From: an uncultured Winogradskyella sp. | Lineage (GTDB): Bacteria > Bacteroidota > Bacteroidia > Flavobacteriales > Flavobacteriaceae | Direction of reading: 5' to 3' | NCBI RefSeq assembly: GCF_947495255.1 | Contig: NZ_CANLYI010000006.1 | Coordinates: 186,001 to 250,000 of the forward strand | Length of the DNA stretch: 64,000 nt | Shown: one piece after another, positions 50,548 through 60,311 of the stretch | Numbering within the stretch: the first letter of the stretch is position 1 | How the letters are laid out: every line of letters begins with the position of its first letter | The notes under the pieces: generated by a model | Told to the model about the DNA's origin: nothing | What the model saw: only the letters and a program-made list of their open reading frames with translations | Databases searched by the model: none | Made by a program: the position numbers and the translations under genes

Positions 50548-52791
50548 TTATAAAAACCCAACTCTAAAATCACAACCACTCTTATAATTACTACAACCAT
50601 AAGCTGTTTTACCTTTTAGGATTTGTCCTGTTTTACATTTAGGGCAAGAATCTCCTGCTTTAATAGATTCTTTTTTGGCCGTTTGTTTAGGTTCAAATTT
50701 TAGTTTAAAATTATCATCAAACCTTAATAAGCCTTCCGAAGTTTGTCCTTCAATTTTAAAACCTTTTAAATTTACAGTTGACCCTTTAGTCAATAAACGA
50801 ATGTATTGTTTATCTGATATCTTTTTATCACCAAAATTAAATGGTAAAGTAAAATCACAAGATTTACCATAAAGGCCGCAGCCATAAGCCGATTTTCCTT
50901 TTAATAATGAGCCAGAATTACATTTTGGACAAGCACTACCTACTAAGGATTCAGTCTTTGCTTTGGCCTTAGTTTTAGATTTTTGTTTTCCCGCAGGTTT
51001 ATTATTTACAGCAGAAATTCTAGTTTGTACTTTTTCGCTTCGAACTTCGTAAACTAAAGCATCAACCATACGTTTCATACCTTTTATAAAGGCAGCAGCG
51101 CTAAATTCTCCTTTTTCAATATCTTTTAATTGCTTTTCCCAAGTTCCTGTGAGCTCAGCAGATTTTAAAAGTTCGTTTTGTATGGTATCAATGAGTTGAA
51201 TTCCCGTAATTGTCGGAATTAATTGCTTCTTGTTACGTTTTACATATTTACGTCTAAAAAGCGTTTCTATAATATTAGCACGTGTAGATGGACGACCTAT
51301 ACCATTCTCCTTCATTAAATCTCTTAGCTCATCATCATCTACTTGTTTTCCTGCGGTTTCCATGGCACGTAGAAGTGAAGCTTCCGTAAATTGATTTGGT
51401 GGTTTGGTTTGTTTCTCTAGGAACGAAGGTTCATGAGGTCCTTTTTCGCCTTTTACAAAAGTGGGTAACAATTTGTCTTTTGACGTATTAGTAGTTGATG
51501 AAGTATCTTGTTTCTCAAAAACCACACGCCAACCTTTAGATAATATCTCTTTACCAGTGGTTTTAAAATTTACATCTGCAGCTTTTCCTATAACTGTAGT
51601 ATTAGATACTTTACAATCATCATAGAAAACTGCAATAAATCGTTTTACAATAATGTCATAAACTTGTTGTTCATTATATTGTAGATGCGTTTGCATTCCG
51701 GTTGGAATTATAGCATGGTGGTCTGTTACTTTTTTGTCATTAAAAACACGAGCAGACTTCTTAATCTTTTTACTTAAAACAGGAGCTGTAAGACTCGCAT
51801 AATCAGTTAATTTAGATAAAATACCTTTTACTTTTGGATATACATCATTTGGTAAAAATGTAGTATCAACTCTAGGATAGGTAACGGCTTTTTTCTCATA
51901 TAATTTTTGAGCTATTTTAAGCGTTTCATCTGCCGAAAATCCAAACTTAGTATTACAATAAACTTGCAAACCAGTTAAATCAAAAAGCTTAGGAGCATAT
52001 TCAGTACCTTTCTTTTTGGTAATAGAAACTATTTCAAACTCATCTTCCTTTACTTTGTTAGCTAATATTTCACCATCTTCCATTTTAAGAAAGCGACCTT
52101 CCTCATAACTAAAAAGTGTATCTCTATAAAGTGTTTGTAATTCCCAATATGGTTGTGGCACAAAGTTTTCAATCTCCTTAAAACGATTTACAAGCATTGC
52201 GAGCGTTGGTGTTTGCACACGACCTACAGAAAGTACTTGTTTGTAACCACCATGTTTTACAGTATATAATCGTGTAGCATTAATACCCAAAAGCCAATCA
52301 CCAATTGAGCGCGAAAAGCCAGCATAATAAAGGTTGTCATAGTTTTCAGAGGGTTTTAAGTTTTTAAAACCTTCTTTAATAGCTTCAGTTGTTAAGGAAG
52401 AAATCCATAAGCGCTGAACTTTCCCTTTATATTGTGCTTCGTTAATAACCCAACGTTGTATTAATTCTCCTTCTTGGCCAGCATCACCACAGTTTATAAC
52501 GATATCAGCACGATCAAATAAACTTTTTACAATTTTAAATTGCTTTTTAATGCCATCATTATTAGCCACTTTAACCTGAAATTTTTCAGGAAGCATGGGT
52601 AAGTTGTTTAAATCCCAACTTTTCCAATATGGTTTATAATCTGCTGGTTCAAATAAAGTACAAAGATGACCAAAAGTATAAGTTACTGCATAGCCATTGC
52701 CTTCAAAGTAACCATCTCGTTTGGTGGTAGCTCCTAATACAGAGGCAATTTCTCTTGCAACACTTGGTTTTTCGGCAATACAGACTTTCAA
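50548..52791 (-). CDS. topB: DNA topoisomerase III
   Basis: A 747-residue type IA topoisomerase that relaxes and decatenates DNA by passing single strands. The N-terminal Toprim domain has Glu7 (CIAEKPSVA) and the acidic NCGDAGQEGEL (100-110). The active-site Tyr305 is in AVTYPRVDTTFLP. GRVQTPTLAML and GIGRPSTRANIIETL are family signatures. The C-terminus has two topoisomerase C4 zinc modules (CPKCNSGSLLKGKSAYGC and CPKCKTGQILKGKTAYGC, each with a later Cys). It is typical of the TopB copies in Bacteroidota, some of which are plasmid- or element-borne, but no mobile genes are adjacent here. Confidence 0.95.
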   Translation of the reverse strand: MKVCIAEKPSVAREIASVLGATTKRDGYFEGNGYAVTYTFGHLCTLFEPADYKPYWKSWDLNNLPMLPEKFQVKVANNDGIKKQFKIVKSLFDRADIVINCGDAGQEGELIQRWVINEAQYKGKVQRLWISSLTTEAIKEGFKNLKPSENYDNLYYAGFSRSIGDWLLGINATRLYTVKHGGYKQVLSVGRVQTPTLAMLVNRFKEIENFVPQPYWELQTLYRDTLFSYEEGRFLKMEDGEILANKVKEDEFEIVSITKKKGTEYAPKLFDLTGLQVYCNTKFGFSADETLKIAQKLYEKKAVTYPRVDTTFLPNDVYPKVKGILSKLTDYASLTAPVLSKKIKKSARVFNDKKVTDHHAIIPTGMQTHLQYNEQQVYDIIVKRFIAVFYDDCKVSNTTVIGKAADVNFKTTGKEILSKGWRVVFEKQDTSSTTNTSKDKLLPTFVKGEKGPHEPSFLEKQTKPPNQFTEASLLRAMETAGKQVDDDELRDLMKENGIGRPSTRANIIETLFRRKYVKRNKKQLIPTITGIQLIDTIQNELLKSAELTGTWEKQLKDIEKGEFSAAAFIKGMKRMVDALVYEVRSEKVQTRISAVNNKPAGKQKSKTKAKAKTESLVGSACPKCNSGSLLKGKSAYGCGLYGKSCDFTLPFNFGDKKISDKQYIRLLTKGSTVNLKGFKIEGQTSEGLLRFDDNFKLKFEPKQTAKKESIKAGDSCPKCKTGQILKGKTAYGCSNYKSGCDFRVGFL

Positions 52792-52850
52792 ATGGAGTAA
52801 AATTTAATGACTGCGAAAATACAGAATTTTATAAAGGTGAAGCTAAAATA

Positions 52851-53786
52851 TTAAAGTTCTAAAACTAATTTTTGACCAATTTTTAAAGGAGAGGATTGTT
52901 TAATAGCATTCGTTTTGCAAAGTCTAGAGACAGACAAGTGATTACGCCTAGAAATGCCGTAAAGTGTATCACCTTTTTTAACGACATAAAATTTAGGTTG
53001 ATGAGTTAGGCTTAAAAGTGCAGCTTCGTCTTCAGATTTAATAACTTTGATTTCACTCATTTGTTTTGAGCTATGAAATCTAGCATGTGTCCATTTTTGT
53101 GTTACCCAAACTTGTTGAGATCTAATCTTGTTTTCAGGAGAAAACTCGAATAAATATTCCGGATGAATTGGTTGGCCTTTATAACTTAATTCTAAATGCA
53201 AGTGGCTTCCTCTAGAGTTTCCTGTATTACCACCTTTACCTAAATATTCACCTTTTCTTATAGTATCATTTGCTTTGGCATTAATTTGAGATAAATGTGC
53301 ATAAGTAGATTCTAAACCGTTGTAATGTCTTATAACTACAACATTTCCAAATCCGTTAGAGTATTTCGCAATTCTAACCACACCATCTAATATAGAAACC
53401 ACGGAATCACCAGTAACCAAATCAATATCAATTCCGTTATGCGGACGTCCTCTTCGCCAACCGTAGCGAGATGTTACAACCTTAGTATGTGGTACAGGCG
53501 ATGCATAAGTACTGTCAGTAAATTCTAATTCTAAAGGAAATTGCTGAACGGTTTCTCTATAAGGATTGTGATTGGTTGTATCCCAAAATTCTCCTTTAAT
53601 ATCCACAGCAATAGAAGCTTTTTCAGGCTTCGTTATTAAAGGTATTTCTACTTCATTAATAAGATTACTTTTTTTTAGCTTAGTTGGTTGTAATTCAATT
53701 TTAATAGAAGTAGGAATAGTGTCTTTCTGAGCGAAAGTAAAACCAATAGTGCAAGCAAAAATAACACAGAAAAAGATGTATTTCAT
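52851..53786 (-). CDS. M23 peptidoglycan endopeptidase with LysM domain
   Basis: A 311-residue exported cell-wall enzyme: signal peptide (cleavage near TFAQK), a linker, an M23 (LytM) zinc peptidase domain (about 105-215) with the ligands HNGIDID and HLHLELSYKG, and a C-terminal LysM domain (about 262-311, FYVVKKGDTLYGISRRN ... LKIGQKLVLEL) that binds glycan strands. Both metal motifs are intact, so it is likely an active DD-endopeptidase or septal hydrolase. It is 59 bp downstream of topB on the same strand orientation, with no clear terminator between. Confidence 0.92.
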   Translation of the reverse strand: MKYIFFCVIFACTIGFTFAQKDTIPTSIKIELQPTKLKKSNLINEVEIPLITKPEKASIAVDIKGEFWDTTNHNPYRETVQQFPLELEFTDSTYASPVPHTKVVTSRYGWRRGRPHNGIDIDLVTGDSVVSILDGVVRIAKYSNGFGNVVVIRHYNGLESTYAHLSQINAKANDTIRKGEYLGKGGNTGNSRGSHLHLELSYKGQPIHPEYLFEFSPENKIRSQQVWVTQKWTHARFHSSKQMSEIKVIKSEDEAALLSLTHQPKFYVVKKGDTLYGISRRNHLSVSRLCKTNAIKQSSPLKIGQKLVLEL

Positions 53787-53952
53787 AGAGGGATATATAG
53801 TCTAACAAACTTTAAAAACGTAAATATATAATAAATATTATTTCTAGCTTAAATTTTAAAAGCATGGAACTTTTTGTGTGAAAAAATATTGTTTTCTTCA
53901 ATTTATGTAAGTATCTATGGGTTTGATACTTTTTTTGTGAACGAAAGTGTTG

Positions 53953-53960
53953 TAAATTTG
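53953..53960 (+). promoter_or_regulatory. -7 box for the SF2 helicase gene
   Basis: TAAATTTG is a perfect match to TAnnTTTG, 31 nt before the start codon. A TTTG at 53934-53937 is a possible -33 element but with a short spacer (15 nt). Confidence 0.5.
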
Positions 53961-53991
53961 CAGATTCAAATTATAACCCGAAATTAAATTT

Positions 53992-55545
53992 ATGTCTCAA
54001 ATAAATCAAGCTGTTCAAGAAAAAAAGACCGATAAAGAATTATATGACTACCAACAAGGTGCTATAAATCAAATATTCGAAAAATTTGATTCTGAACGCG
54101 AAGATTATCACTTGTTATACCAATTACCAACAGGTGGTGGAAAAACGGTTATCTTCTCTGAAATGGTTCGTCAATACCTTAAAAATCATAAAAAGAAGGT
54201 ATTAATAATGACACACAGAGTTGAACTTTGTAACCAAACAGCTAAAATGTTGGATGGTTTTGGAGTAACGAACAAGGTGGTTAATAGTAAAGCAAATTTA
54301 GATGATCAAGCCGAATATTCTTGTTTTGTTGCTATGGTTGAAACGCTGAATAATAGACTAAATGATAACATGTTAGATATTTCTGATGTTGGTTTGGTAA
54401 TTATTGATGAGGCACATTATAATTCATTTACAAAGCTTTTTAAGTTTTTTGAAAAATCCTTTATTCTTGGTGTTACAGCAACGCCTTTAAGCTCTAATAA
54501 GGAGTTACCAATGAAGGATAACTACGACGAACTTATTACTGGTGAAACGATTGAGAATCTTATAGAAAATGAGTTTTTGGCAAGGGCAGAAACTTATGCT
54601 TACGATATGGGATTAACCTCTCTAGAAGTTGGTTCTAATGGAGATTATACAGTAAAATCATCTGAAGATTTATACTCGAGTCCTGCAATGCTTCAAAAAT
54701 TAGTAGATGCTTATAAAAAACATTCGCTAGGGAAGAAGACCTTGATATTTAATAATGGTATTAACACCTCTATTAATGTGTATTATGCTTTTAAGGAAGC
54801 AGATTTACCAGTAATGCACTTAGATAATACGGCAACAAAAAAGCAACGTAAGCAGATTTTAAAATGGTTTCATGAAACTCCAGATGCTATTTTAACTTCA
54901 GTTAGTATTTTAACCACTGGTTTTGATGAGCCAACTATTGATACTATTATCTTAAACAGAGCTACAAAATCATTGACACTTTATTACCAAATGATTGGTC
55001 GTGGTTCTCGTATATTGAATAACAAATCGAAATTTACAACTATAGATTTAGGAAACAACCTTTATAGATTTGGTCCTTGGGGAGCAGATTTAGATTGGCA
55101 ATTAATTTTTAAGTCGCCTAATTGGTTTGCAGATCGTATTAAGGATGATGAAGTTATTGAATCTACTTTTAAGCACGATTTATCCGATGAAGTAAAAGAA
55201 GAATTTTCTAAATCTGAAGATACTTATTTCGATATTAAACAAACTTATAAAGATGCTGTTGCTAAAGGTGAATCGTCTAAAGTTGTTTTAGAACGCTCAA
55301 TTGAGCATCATGCTAAAATTTGTATTGAAAATAGTGAAGATGTTTATGATGCATTGGCTCTAGCAAAACTTTTAAAAGATGATATTAATCAACGTATTGA
55401 AGTTTATGCGAAGTGCATCAGTAGAAGTACTTATAATTTCTTAAAATGGTTGAAAGACGATTATCAGAAAAAATTAAATTCTTACTTAAGAACTAATTTT
55501 GATGAAAAGTTTGAAGAAATTCACGGATTTCCACCTGAAGATTAA
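53992..55545 (+). CDS. DEAD/DEAH-box SF2 helicase (RadD/SSL2-like)
   Basis: A 517-residue superfamily 2 helicase of the UvrB/SSL2/RadD-like group. The Q-like start YDYQQGAINQIFEKF is followed by Walker A QLPTGGGKT (44-52), motif Ia MTHRVEL, motif II DEAH (139-142), motif III GVTATPL, motif V region TTGFDEP and motif VI QMIGRGSR. The C-terminal about 130 residues are helical and carry no recognised nuclease or zinc module. No restriction or defence partner genes lie nearby, so a housekeeping DNA/RNA repair role is more likely. The substrate is unknown. Confidence 0.9.
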   Translation: MSQINQAVQEKKTDKELYDYQQGAINQIFEKFDSEREDYHLLYQLPTGGGKTVIFSEMVRQYLKNHKKKVLIMTHRVELCNQTAKMLDGFGVTNKVVNSKANLDDQAEYSCFVAMVETLNNRLNDNMLDISDVGLVIIDEAHYNSFTKLFKFFEKSFILGVTATPLSSNKELPMKDNYDELITGETIENLIENEFLARAETYAYDMGLTSLEVGSNGDYTVKSSEDLYSSPAMLQKLVDAYKKHSLGKKTLIFNNGINTSINVYYAFKEADLPVMHLDNTATKKQRKQILKWFHETPDAILTSVSILTTGFDEPTIDTIILNRATKSLTLYYQMIGRGSRILNNKSKFTTIDLGNNLYRFGPWGADLDWQLIFKSPNWFADRIKDDEVIESTFKHDLSDEVKEEFSKSEDTYFDIKQTYKDAVAKGESSKVVLERSIEHHAKICIENSEDVYDALALAKLLKDDINQRIEVYAKCISRSTYNFLKWLKDDYQKKLNSYLRTNFDEKFEEIHGFPPED

Positions 55546-55592
55546 GCGATTGTAATTAAAATAATAAATAGTTTTTATCTCAATATTTAACG

Positions 55593-55600
55593 TAATTTCG
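55593..55600 (+). promoter_or_regulatory. Candidate -7 box for the J/KTSC gene
   Basis: TAATTTCG matches TAnnTTTG at 7 of 8 positions, 23 nt before the start codon. Confidence 0.4.
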
Positions 55601-55623
55601 CGCCTTCAAAATAAAACACTAAA

Positions 55624-56073
55624 ATGAAACGTATTAATCAGTACAAAAAGTTATTCTCAGTAGAGGAAGCTATAGATTTAAAAACTTTAAAGAAAACTTA
55701 CAGAAACCTTGTAAAAGAATGGCATCCAGATAAATTTCAGGATGGAGATGCTGGACAAGAAGAAGCAGAATTAAAGAGTGTAGAAATAATTGATGGTTAT
55801 CATTTTTTAGTAAGTATTGCACCAGAAACTAAAGCTGCTAACTTAGAAGAATATACTGCAACGATAACAGATTCAACTATTTTAGACTTTCAGCATAAAG
55901 GTTTATTGTTAGAAATTACATTTCAAGACGGCTCAACTTATGAGTATTTTGGTGTGCCAAAAGGTGTATTTATTAAGTTCTTAAACTCTGATAAGCAAAT
56001 GCGTTTTGCAAGACGTAGTATTTTCAATTCTTACACTTATAGAAAATCTAAGAAAGAACTTCAAGAAGCATAG
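55624..56073 (+). CDS. J-domain and KTSC-domain fusion protein
   Basis: A 149-residue protein with two parts. The first about 70 residues read as a J domain: helix II KTLKKTYRNLVKEW, the invariant HPD (34-36) and a shorter helix III, so it can in principle stimulate a DnaK-type Hsp70. The rest (about 78-145) is a KTSC domain (STILDFQHKGLLLEITFQDG, YEYFGVPKGVFIKFLNS), a short fold found with lysyl-tRNA synthetases, proteases and phage proteins and of unknown function, perhaps nucleic acid binding. It lies between an SF2 helicase and an SDR gene on the same strand, 27 bp before the latter. Confidence 0.85.
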   Translation: MKRINQYKKLFSVEEAIDLKTLKKTYRNLVKEWHPDKFQDGDAGQEEAELKSVEIIDGYHFLVSIAPETKAANLEEYTATITDSTILDFQHKGLLLEITFQDGSTYEYFGVPKGVFIKFLNSDKQMRFARRSIFNSYTYRKSKKELQEA

Positions 56074-56100
56074 CATATAATAGTTAATGTCCCAATAGTT

Positions 56101-57651
56101 ATGAGCGACGAAAATTCAAATCAACCTGAAGACATCTCTATAAACGAGATTGAAAAGTGTATTTCTATATTAGAACGTTTAGTTACTGATACAGACCAGA
56201 TATTTGAAATTCCGAAACCACAACGAACGGCTTTAATTAAAGCATCCGGACAATTATCGCGTCCAAGTAGAGAAGAATTTTCTCGTCGTAAAAAAGATGC
56301 TAAAAAAGCAGAGAAACGTAAAAAAGCTGCAAGAGATAAAAATGCAAGAAAAGTAACAGGAATAAGAAGCGCAAGAGAAGCACATATTTTTGTTGCGCCA
56401 AAATTGTTGCCAGAAGCAGAGTTAAAAGCGAAAGAACAATTAGAGCTTGAGTCTCCTAGAAACTGCTACGTTTGTAAAACTTTATTTACCAAACTGCATC
56501 ATTTTTATGATACCATGTGCGAAGAATGTGGTGACTTTAACTATGCTAAACGTTTTCAAACAGCAGATGTTAAAGGACAAGTTGCTGTAATCACTGGTTC
56601 TCGATTAAAAATCGGCTACCATATTACATTAATGTTACTTAGAGGTGGAGCCACAGTTATTGCAACCACACGTTTTCCTGTAGATTCTGCTTTGCGTTTT
56701 TCTAAAGAAGAAGACTTTACAGAATGGGGACACAGACTTAAAATTCATGGTCTCGATTTAAGACATATCCCAAGTGTAGAAATCTTCTGTAACTTTATAG
56801 AACAACGTTACGAAAAGCTTGATATATTGATTAATAATGCTGCACAAACGGTAAGACGACCGGCAGGATTCTATAGTCACTTAATGCCAAATGAAGAGCG
56901 ATCAATAGAAGAATTACCAAAATTTGCGCGCGATTTACTTAACGATCATACCGAATGTCTACATGAGTTAAAACAATTAACTCCTAGTGCATCACCAAAT
57001 AAAAATATGCCTGTAACATGGCATGGACCAGAACCAGGAATTGGTTTACGTTCGTCTGCTAAATTATCTCAGATTCCTTATAGTTTTGATAATACTTTGG
57101 TGTCTCAAGAGGTTTTTCCAGAAGGAAAGCTTGATGCCGATTTACAACAAGTAGATTTAAGAAAAACCAACAGTTGGCGTTTAAAATTAGGTGAGATTGA
57201 AACTACTGAAATGATTGAAGTTCAGCTTGTGAATTCTGTAGCACCTTTTGTACTATGTAATCGTTTGTCTGAAGTTATGAAAAAAGATCATACTGGCCAG
57301 AAACACATTATTAATGTCTCTGCGATGGAAGGGAAGTTCCATTCGTTTTTTAAAGAAGATCGTCATCCACATACCAATATGGCAAAAGCAGCTCTTAATA
57401 TGTTAACGCATACAGCTGCTGGTAGTTTAGCTAAAGAAGGAATTTACATGAATGCCGTAGATACAGGTTGGGTAACGGACGAAGATCCTGCGGAATTAGC
57501 AAAACGTAAACAAGAGTTGCATGATTTTCAGCCACCTTTAGATATCGTTGATGGTGCAGCTAGAGTTATGGACCCTTTATTTGATGGCATCAATACAGGA
57601 AAGCATTGGTCTGGTAAATTCTTAAAGGATTATCGTCCTATTAGCTGGTAG
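56101..57651 (+). CDS. SDR family protein with N-terminal zinc-ribbon-like extension
   Basis: A 516-residue protein. Residues 1-115 form a charged, Lys-rich helical region. Cys122, Cys125, Cys140 and Cys143 (CYVC ... CEEC) form a probable C4 zinc site. The SDR Rossmann domain then starts at [12 protein letters not shown] (cofactor loop 165-172) and contains [11 protein letters not shown], a long insertion (about 265-385), [13 protein letters not shown] and INVSAMEG (Ser407). At the place of the catalytic YxxxK the sequence is TNMAK (425-429), so Tyr is replaced by Thr while Lys429 stays. It may bind NAD(P) without classical SDR chemistry, or use a different residue. Function unknown. Confidence 0.82.
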   Translation: MSDENSNQPEDISINEIEKCISILERLVTDTDQIFEIPKPQRTALIKASGQLSRPSREEFSRRKKDAKKAEKRKKAARDKNARKVTGIRSAREAHIFVAPKLLPEAELKAKEQLELESPRNCYVCKTLFTKLHHFYDTMCEECGDFNYAKRFQTADVKGQVAVITGSRLKIGYHITLMLLRGGATVIATTRFPVDSALRFSKEEDFTEWGHRLKIHGLDLRHIPSVEIFCNFIEQRYEKLDILINNAAQTVRRPAGFYSHLMPNEERSIEELPKFARDLLNDHTECLHELKQLTPSASPNKNMPVTWHGPEPGIGLRSSAKLSQIPYSFDNTLVSQEVFPEGKLDADLQQVDLRKTNSWRLKLGEIETTEMIEVQLVNSVAPFVLCNRLSEVMKKDHTGQKHIINVSAMEGKFHSFFKEDRHPHTNMAKAALNMLTHTAAGSLAKEGIYMNAVDTGWVTDEDPAELAKRKQELHDFQPPLDIVDGAARVMDPLFDGINTGKHWSGKFLKDYRPISW

Positions 57652-57890
57652 ATGAAATAGAACTTGAGTTCTAATATTTTAGATGCCATTTCATATTTTA
57701 TACGAGATGTGTGGCTGAGCATTGGCGAGCATAAAATGTATTTTAGCTAAAGGTAGCTTGCGCAGTAAGTCGAAACCTTAAATAATGAAGTTCCTCTTCG
57801 TTCCTAATTCGGAATGTCAAAAACTTTGAATAAGGAGAAATTCAAATCTTATTCCATCTAAATCTGCCAAATTTTAATTTTCAATATAAA
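57652..57890. other. Intergenic region with a degenerate repeat
   Basis: About 240 bp without a gene. On the minus strand 57818-57787 reads GACATTCCGAATTAGGAACG and then AAGAGGAACTTC, resembling flavobacterial GTCATTCCGAAT-type dispersed elements. The stretch 57707-57775 is more GC-rich than its surroundings but does not fold as a tRNA or any RNA I recognise. It may be a decayed gene or element. Confidence 0.4.
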
Positions 57891-57923
57891 TTGATATAAT
57901 ATCCAAAGTACAAATTACCTTTG
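57891..57923 (+). promoter_or_regulatory. Promoter of the DEAD-box helicase gene
   Basis: -33 TTG (57891-57893), 22-nt spacer, perfect -7 box TACCTTTG (57916-57923), 17 nt before the start codon. Confidence 0.6.
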
Positions 57924-57940
57924 CAGCACAATTAAATATT

Positions 57941-59059
57941 ATGACGACATTTTCACAATTAGGAATACATAAGAATTACATAAAAGGATTAAAAGAACTC
58001 AATATAGTTAATCCAACAGAAATCCAAGAAACTGCGATTCCGATTTTACTAAAATCTAAAACAGATTTAATAGGCTTGGCTCAAACTGGTACAGGTAAAA
58101 CAGCAGCATTTGGCTTACCTGTTTTACATGCCATTGACACTAATAATTCTGATGTACAAGCGTTGATTATTGCGCCGACAAGAGAATTAGTGCAACAAAT
58201 TCAAAAACAACTCTTTAAATTCACAAAGTATATCGATAAGAAGATTTTTTCTGAAGGTGTTTATGGCGGTGAAAAAATAGACATACAAATTAAAAATCTT
58301 GCAAGAACAACGCATATTATTGTAGCAACACCTGGTCGCTTACTTGATTTAATTGAACGTGGTTCCGTTGATATTTCTAACGTTAAAATCTTAGTTTTAG
58401 ATGAAGCGGACGAAATGTTAAGTATGGGTTTTAAAGAAGATTTAACCAAAATACTGAAATACAATACCAAGAAAAGAAATACTTGGTTGTTTTCTGCGAC
58501 CATGCCAGAAGAGATTAAAAGAATCGTAAAAACGTATATGTCTCCTGATGCAGTTAAAATAGAGGTGAATAAAAATGCCTTAGTTAACGAGAATATTTCG
58601 CATCATTTTGTGCAAACAACTATAAAAGATAAACTGAATTTAATTACAAAAATTTTAGATAGTCGCAAAGATGAACGAGGTATCATTTTTTGTAAAACAA
58701 AAGCTGGTACACAAGCGTTAACACATCAATTACAACAAGAAGGTTTCGCAGTTGGTGCTTTAGAAGGTGATATGCAACAAAGAGATCGTGATAAAGTGAT
58801 GCGTGCTTTTAAGAATGAAAGTCTACAAGTACTAATTTCTACAGATGTTTCTGCAAGAGGTATTGATGTTAATGATTTAGCATTTATATTACATCACCAA
58901 TTACCAGAGCACTTAGATTATTATACGCATAGAAGCGGAAGAACGGCTAGAGCTGGTAAAACCGGACAATCAATTGCGTTGATAATTCCTGGTGAAATGC
59001 AGAAGGTGTTAGATATTCAAAAAGCTTTAGGGATTACGTTTAGAGAGATATCGATGTAA
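57941..59059 (+). CDS. DEAD-box RNA helicase
   Basis: A 372-residue ATP-dependent RNA helicase of the DeaD/RhlE group. All core motifs are present: Q motif (NPTEIQETAIP), Walker A AQTGTGKT (47-54), PTRELVQQ, TPGRLLDL, DEAD in LVLDEADEML, SAT, RGIDV, and motif VI HRSGRTARAG. It ends shortly after the helicase core, without the RNA-binding tails of DeaD or RhlE, so it is a minimal form. Likely acts in ribosome assembly or mRNA turnover, especially at low temperature. It is monocistronic with a clear promoter. Confidence 0.93.
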   Translation: MTTFSQLGIHKNYIKGLKELNIVNPTEIQETAIPILLKSKTDLIGLAQTGTGKTAAFGLPVLHAIDTNNSDVQALIIAPTRELVQQIQKQLFKFTKYIDKKIFSEGVYGGEKIDIQIKNLARTTHIIVATPGRLLDLIERGSVDISNVKILVLDEADEMLSMGFKEDLTKILKYNTKKRNTWLFSATMPEEIKRIVKTYMSPDAVKIEVNKNALVNENISHHFVQTTIKDKLNLITKILDSRKDERGIIFCKTKAGTQALTHQLQQEGFAVGALEGDMQQRDRDKVMRAFKNESLQVLISTDVSARGIDVNDLAFILHHQLPEHLDYYTHRSGRTARAGKTGQSIALIIPGEMQKVLDIQKALGITFREISM

Positions 59060-59086
59060 TTAGCATCATAAATTTATTTACATTTC

Positions 59087-59193
59087 GTCACTTCGAGTAA
59101 AATTCTATTTTTGGGGAATTTAGTATGGAGAAGCTTCAAGTACATAAAGATTTTCGATACAAATTTACTCTGGTAAATTCACTCGAATTGACG
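59087..59193. repeat. 107-bp double-arm inverted repeat, upstream of lpxD-like gene
   Basis: The left arm begins GTCACTTCGAGTAAAATTC and ends GGAGAAG. The right arm, read on the other strand, begins CGTCAATTCGAGTGAATTTA and contains TTTGTATCGA, so the two arms are inverted copies of the 44-bp his-operon repeat. Within the right arm AATTTAC and GTAAATT form an inner stem. The element has the same length and orientation as that at 60312-60418. Confidence 0.85.
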
Positions 59194-59285
59194 TTATAAT
59201 TCAATACTTCAAATCTCAAAATAGATGACTTTCATATTTTAGTATTATCTTGTGTGTCTAATAAACTACAAACACTATTATAACA

Positions 59286-60275
59286 ATGATATCATTCACA
59301 ATTGAAGACATAAATGCCTTTATAAACGGCGAAGTTGTAGGTTCTACAACACATAAAATTACAGGATTAGAGCAAATTCAAAAAGCAACAGAAAATCAGG
59401 CCACCTTTATTGGTAACCGAAAATTTGCAGCACTTTGGAAAGATTCTAAAGCAAGTTTGGCCATTGTAAATGATAACTTAGATATAGAACCTGGTGAAAA
59501 CCGTGTATTAATTAAAGTAAAGAATGCCGACTTAACTATGGCTCAATTACTAGAGTCATTTACACCTTCAACACCACATTTTGAAACAGAAATTCATCCT
59601 GCGGCTATTATAGATAAATCTGCTAAAATAGGTAATGGAAGTAGAGTAGGTGCTGGTTCTTACATTGGTAAAGATGTTGTTTTAGGTGAAAATGTTACCA
59701 TTTATCCTAATGTCACTATTTTAGATGAAACTACTATTGGTGATTACACAACAGTTTGGTCTGGTACAGTAATTAGAGAACGTTCTGTTATTGGTAGTCA
59801 TTGTATTTTCCATAATAATGTGAGTATTGGCGCAGATGGTTTTGGGTATCGTCCTAGTGATGATGGTAGAGGCTTAGTAAAAATTCCACATATTGGAAAT
59901 GTAGTGATTGGTAATGGTGTAGAAATAGGAGCCAACTCTTGTGTAGATCGTGGTAAATTTAGTTCTACGATTTTAGGCGATGGTTGTAAAATTGATAATC
60001 TGGTTCAGATTGCCCATAACTGTGTCCTTGGACGTTCTTGTATTATGGCAGGAAGCTCAGGGCTTGCAGGTTCTGTAACTTTAGGAGATGGTGTAATTAT
60101 AGGAGGATCTGCTTCTATAAAAGATCATACAACTATCCATTCTGGTGCAACAGTTGGAGCTGGTTCTGGAGTTATGAATGATGTTGCTGCTGGAAAAACC
60201 GTATTGGGTTATCCTGCAGTAGATTCTAGAGAAATGTTGAAACAATGGGTTGCGCTTAGAAAACTAGCGAGATAA
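59286..60275 (+). CDS. lpxD: LpxD-type UDP-3-O-(3-hydroxyacyl)glucosamine N-acyltransferase
   Basis: A 329-residue left-handed beta-helix acyltransferase of the LpxD family, which adds the second hydroxy fatty acid in lipid A synthesis. An N-terminal uridine-binding domain (about 1-100) is followed by hexapeptide repeats ([20 protein letters not shown] and onward), the catalytic His244 in [22 protein letters not shown], and a C-terminal helix. It is a stand-alone gene, not joined to lpxC/fabZ or lpxA, so it may be a second LpxD paralogue with another acyl preference. Two 107-bp repeats flank it. Confidence 0.88.
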   Translation: MISFTIEDINAFINGEVVGSTTHKITGLEQIQKATENQATFIGNRKFAALWKDSKASLAIVNDNLDIEPGENRVLIKVKNADLTMAQLLESFTPSTPHFETEIHPAAIIDKSAKIGNGSRVGAGSYIGKDVVLGENVTIYPNVTILDETTIGDYTTVWSGTVIRERSVIGSHCIFHNNVSIGADGFGYRPSDDGRGLVKIPHIGNVVIGNGVEIGANSCVDRGKFSSTILGDGCKIDNLVQIAHNCVLGRSCIMAGSSGLAGSVTLGDGVIIGGSASIKDHTTIHSGATVGAGSGVMNDVAAGKTVLGYPAVDSREMLKQWVALRKLAR

Positions 60276-60311
60276 TCTATAACACTTATATTAATAGAAA
60301 ACACTTTATTC

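Noticed and set aside
50548-52791. topB as sign of an integrated conjugative element
   Set aside because: TopB occurs on such elements in Bacteroidota, but no relaxase, tra, integrase or direct-repeat att site is seen nearby.
53992-57651. A helicase-centred defence system
   Set aside because: The helicase has no nuclease, methylase or other defence-type partner; the neighbours are a J/KTSC protein, an SDR protein and a DEAD-box helicase with separate promoters.
57707-57780. A tRNA or other structured RNA gene
   Set aside because: No acceptor stem, T-arm GTTC motif or anticodon arm can be formed; it is kept only as an unexplained stretch.
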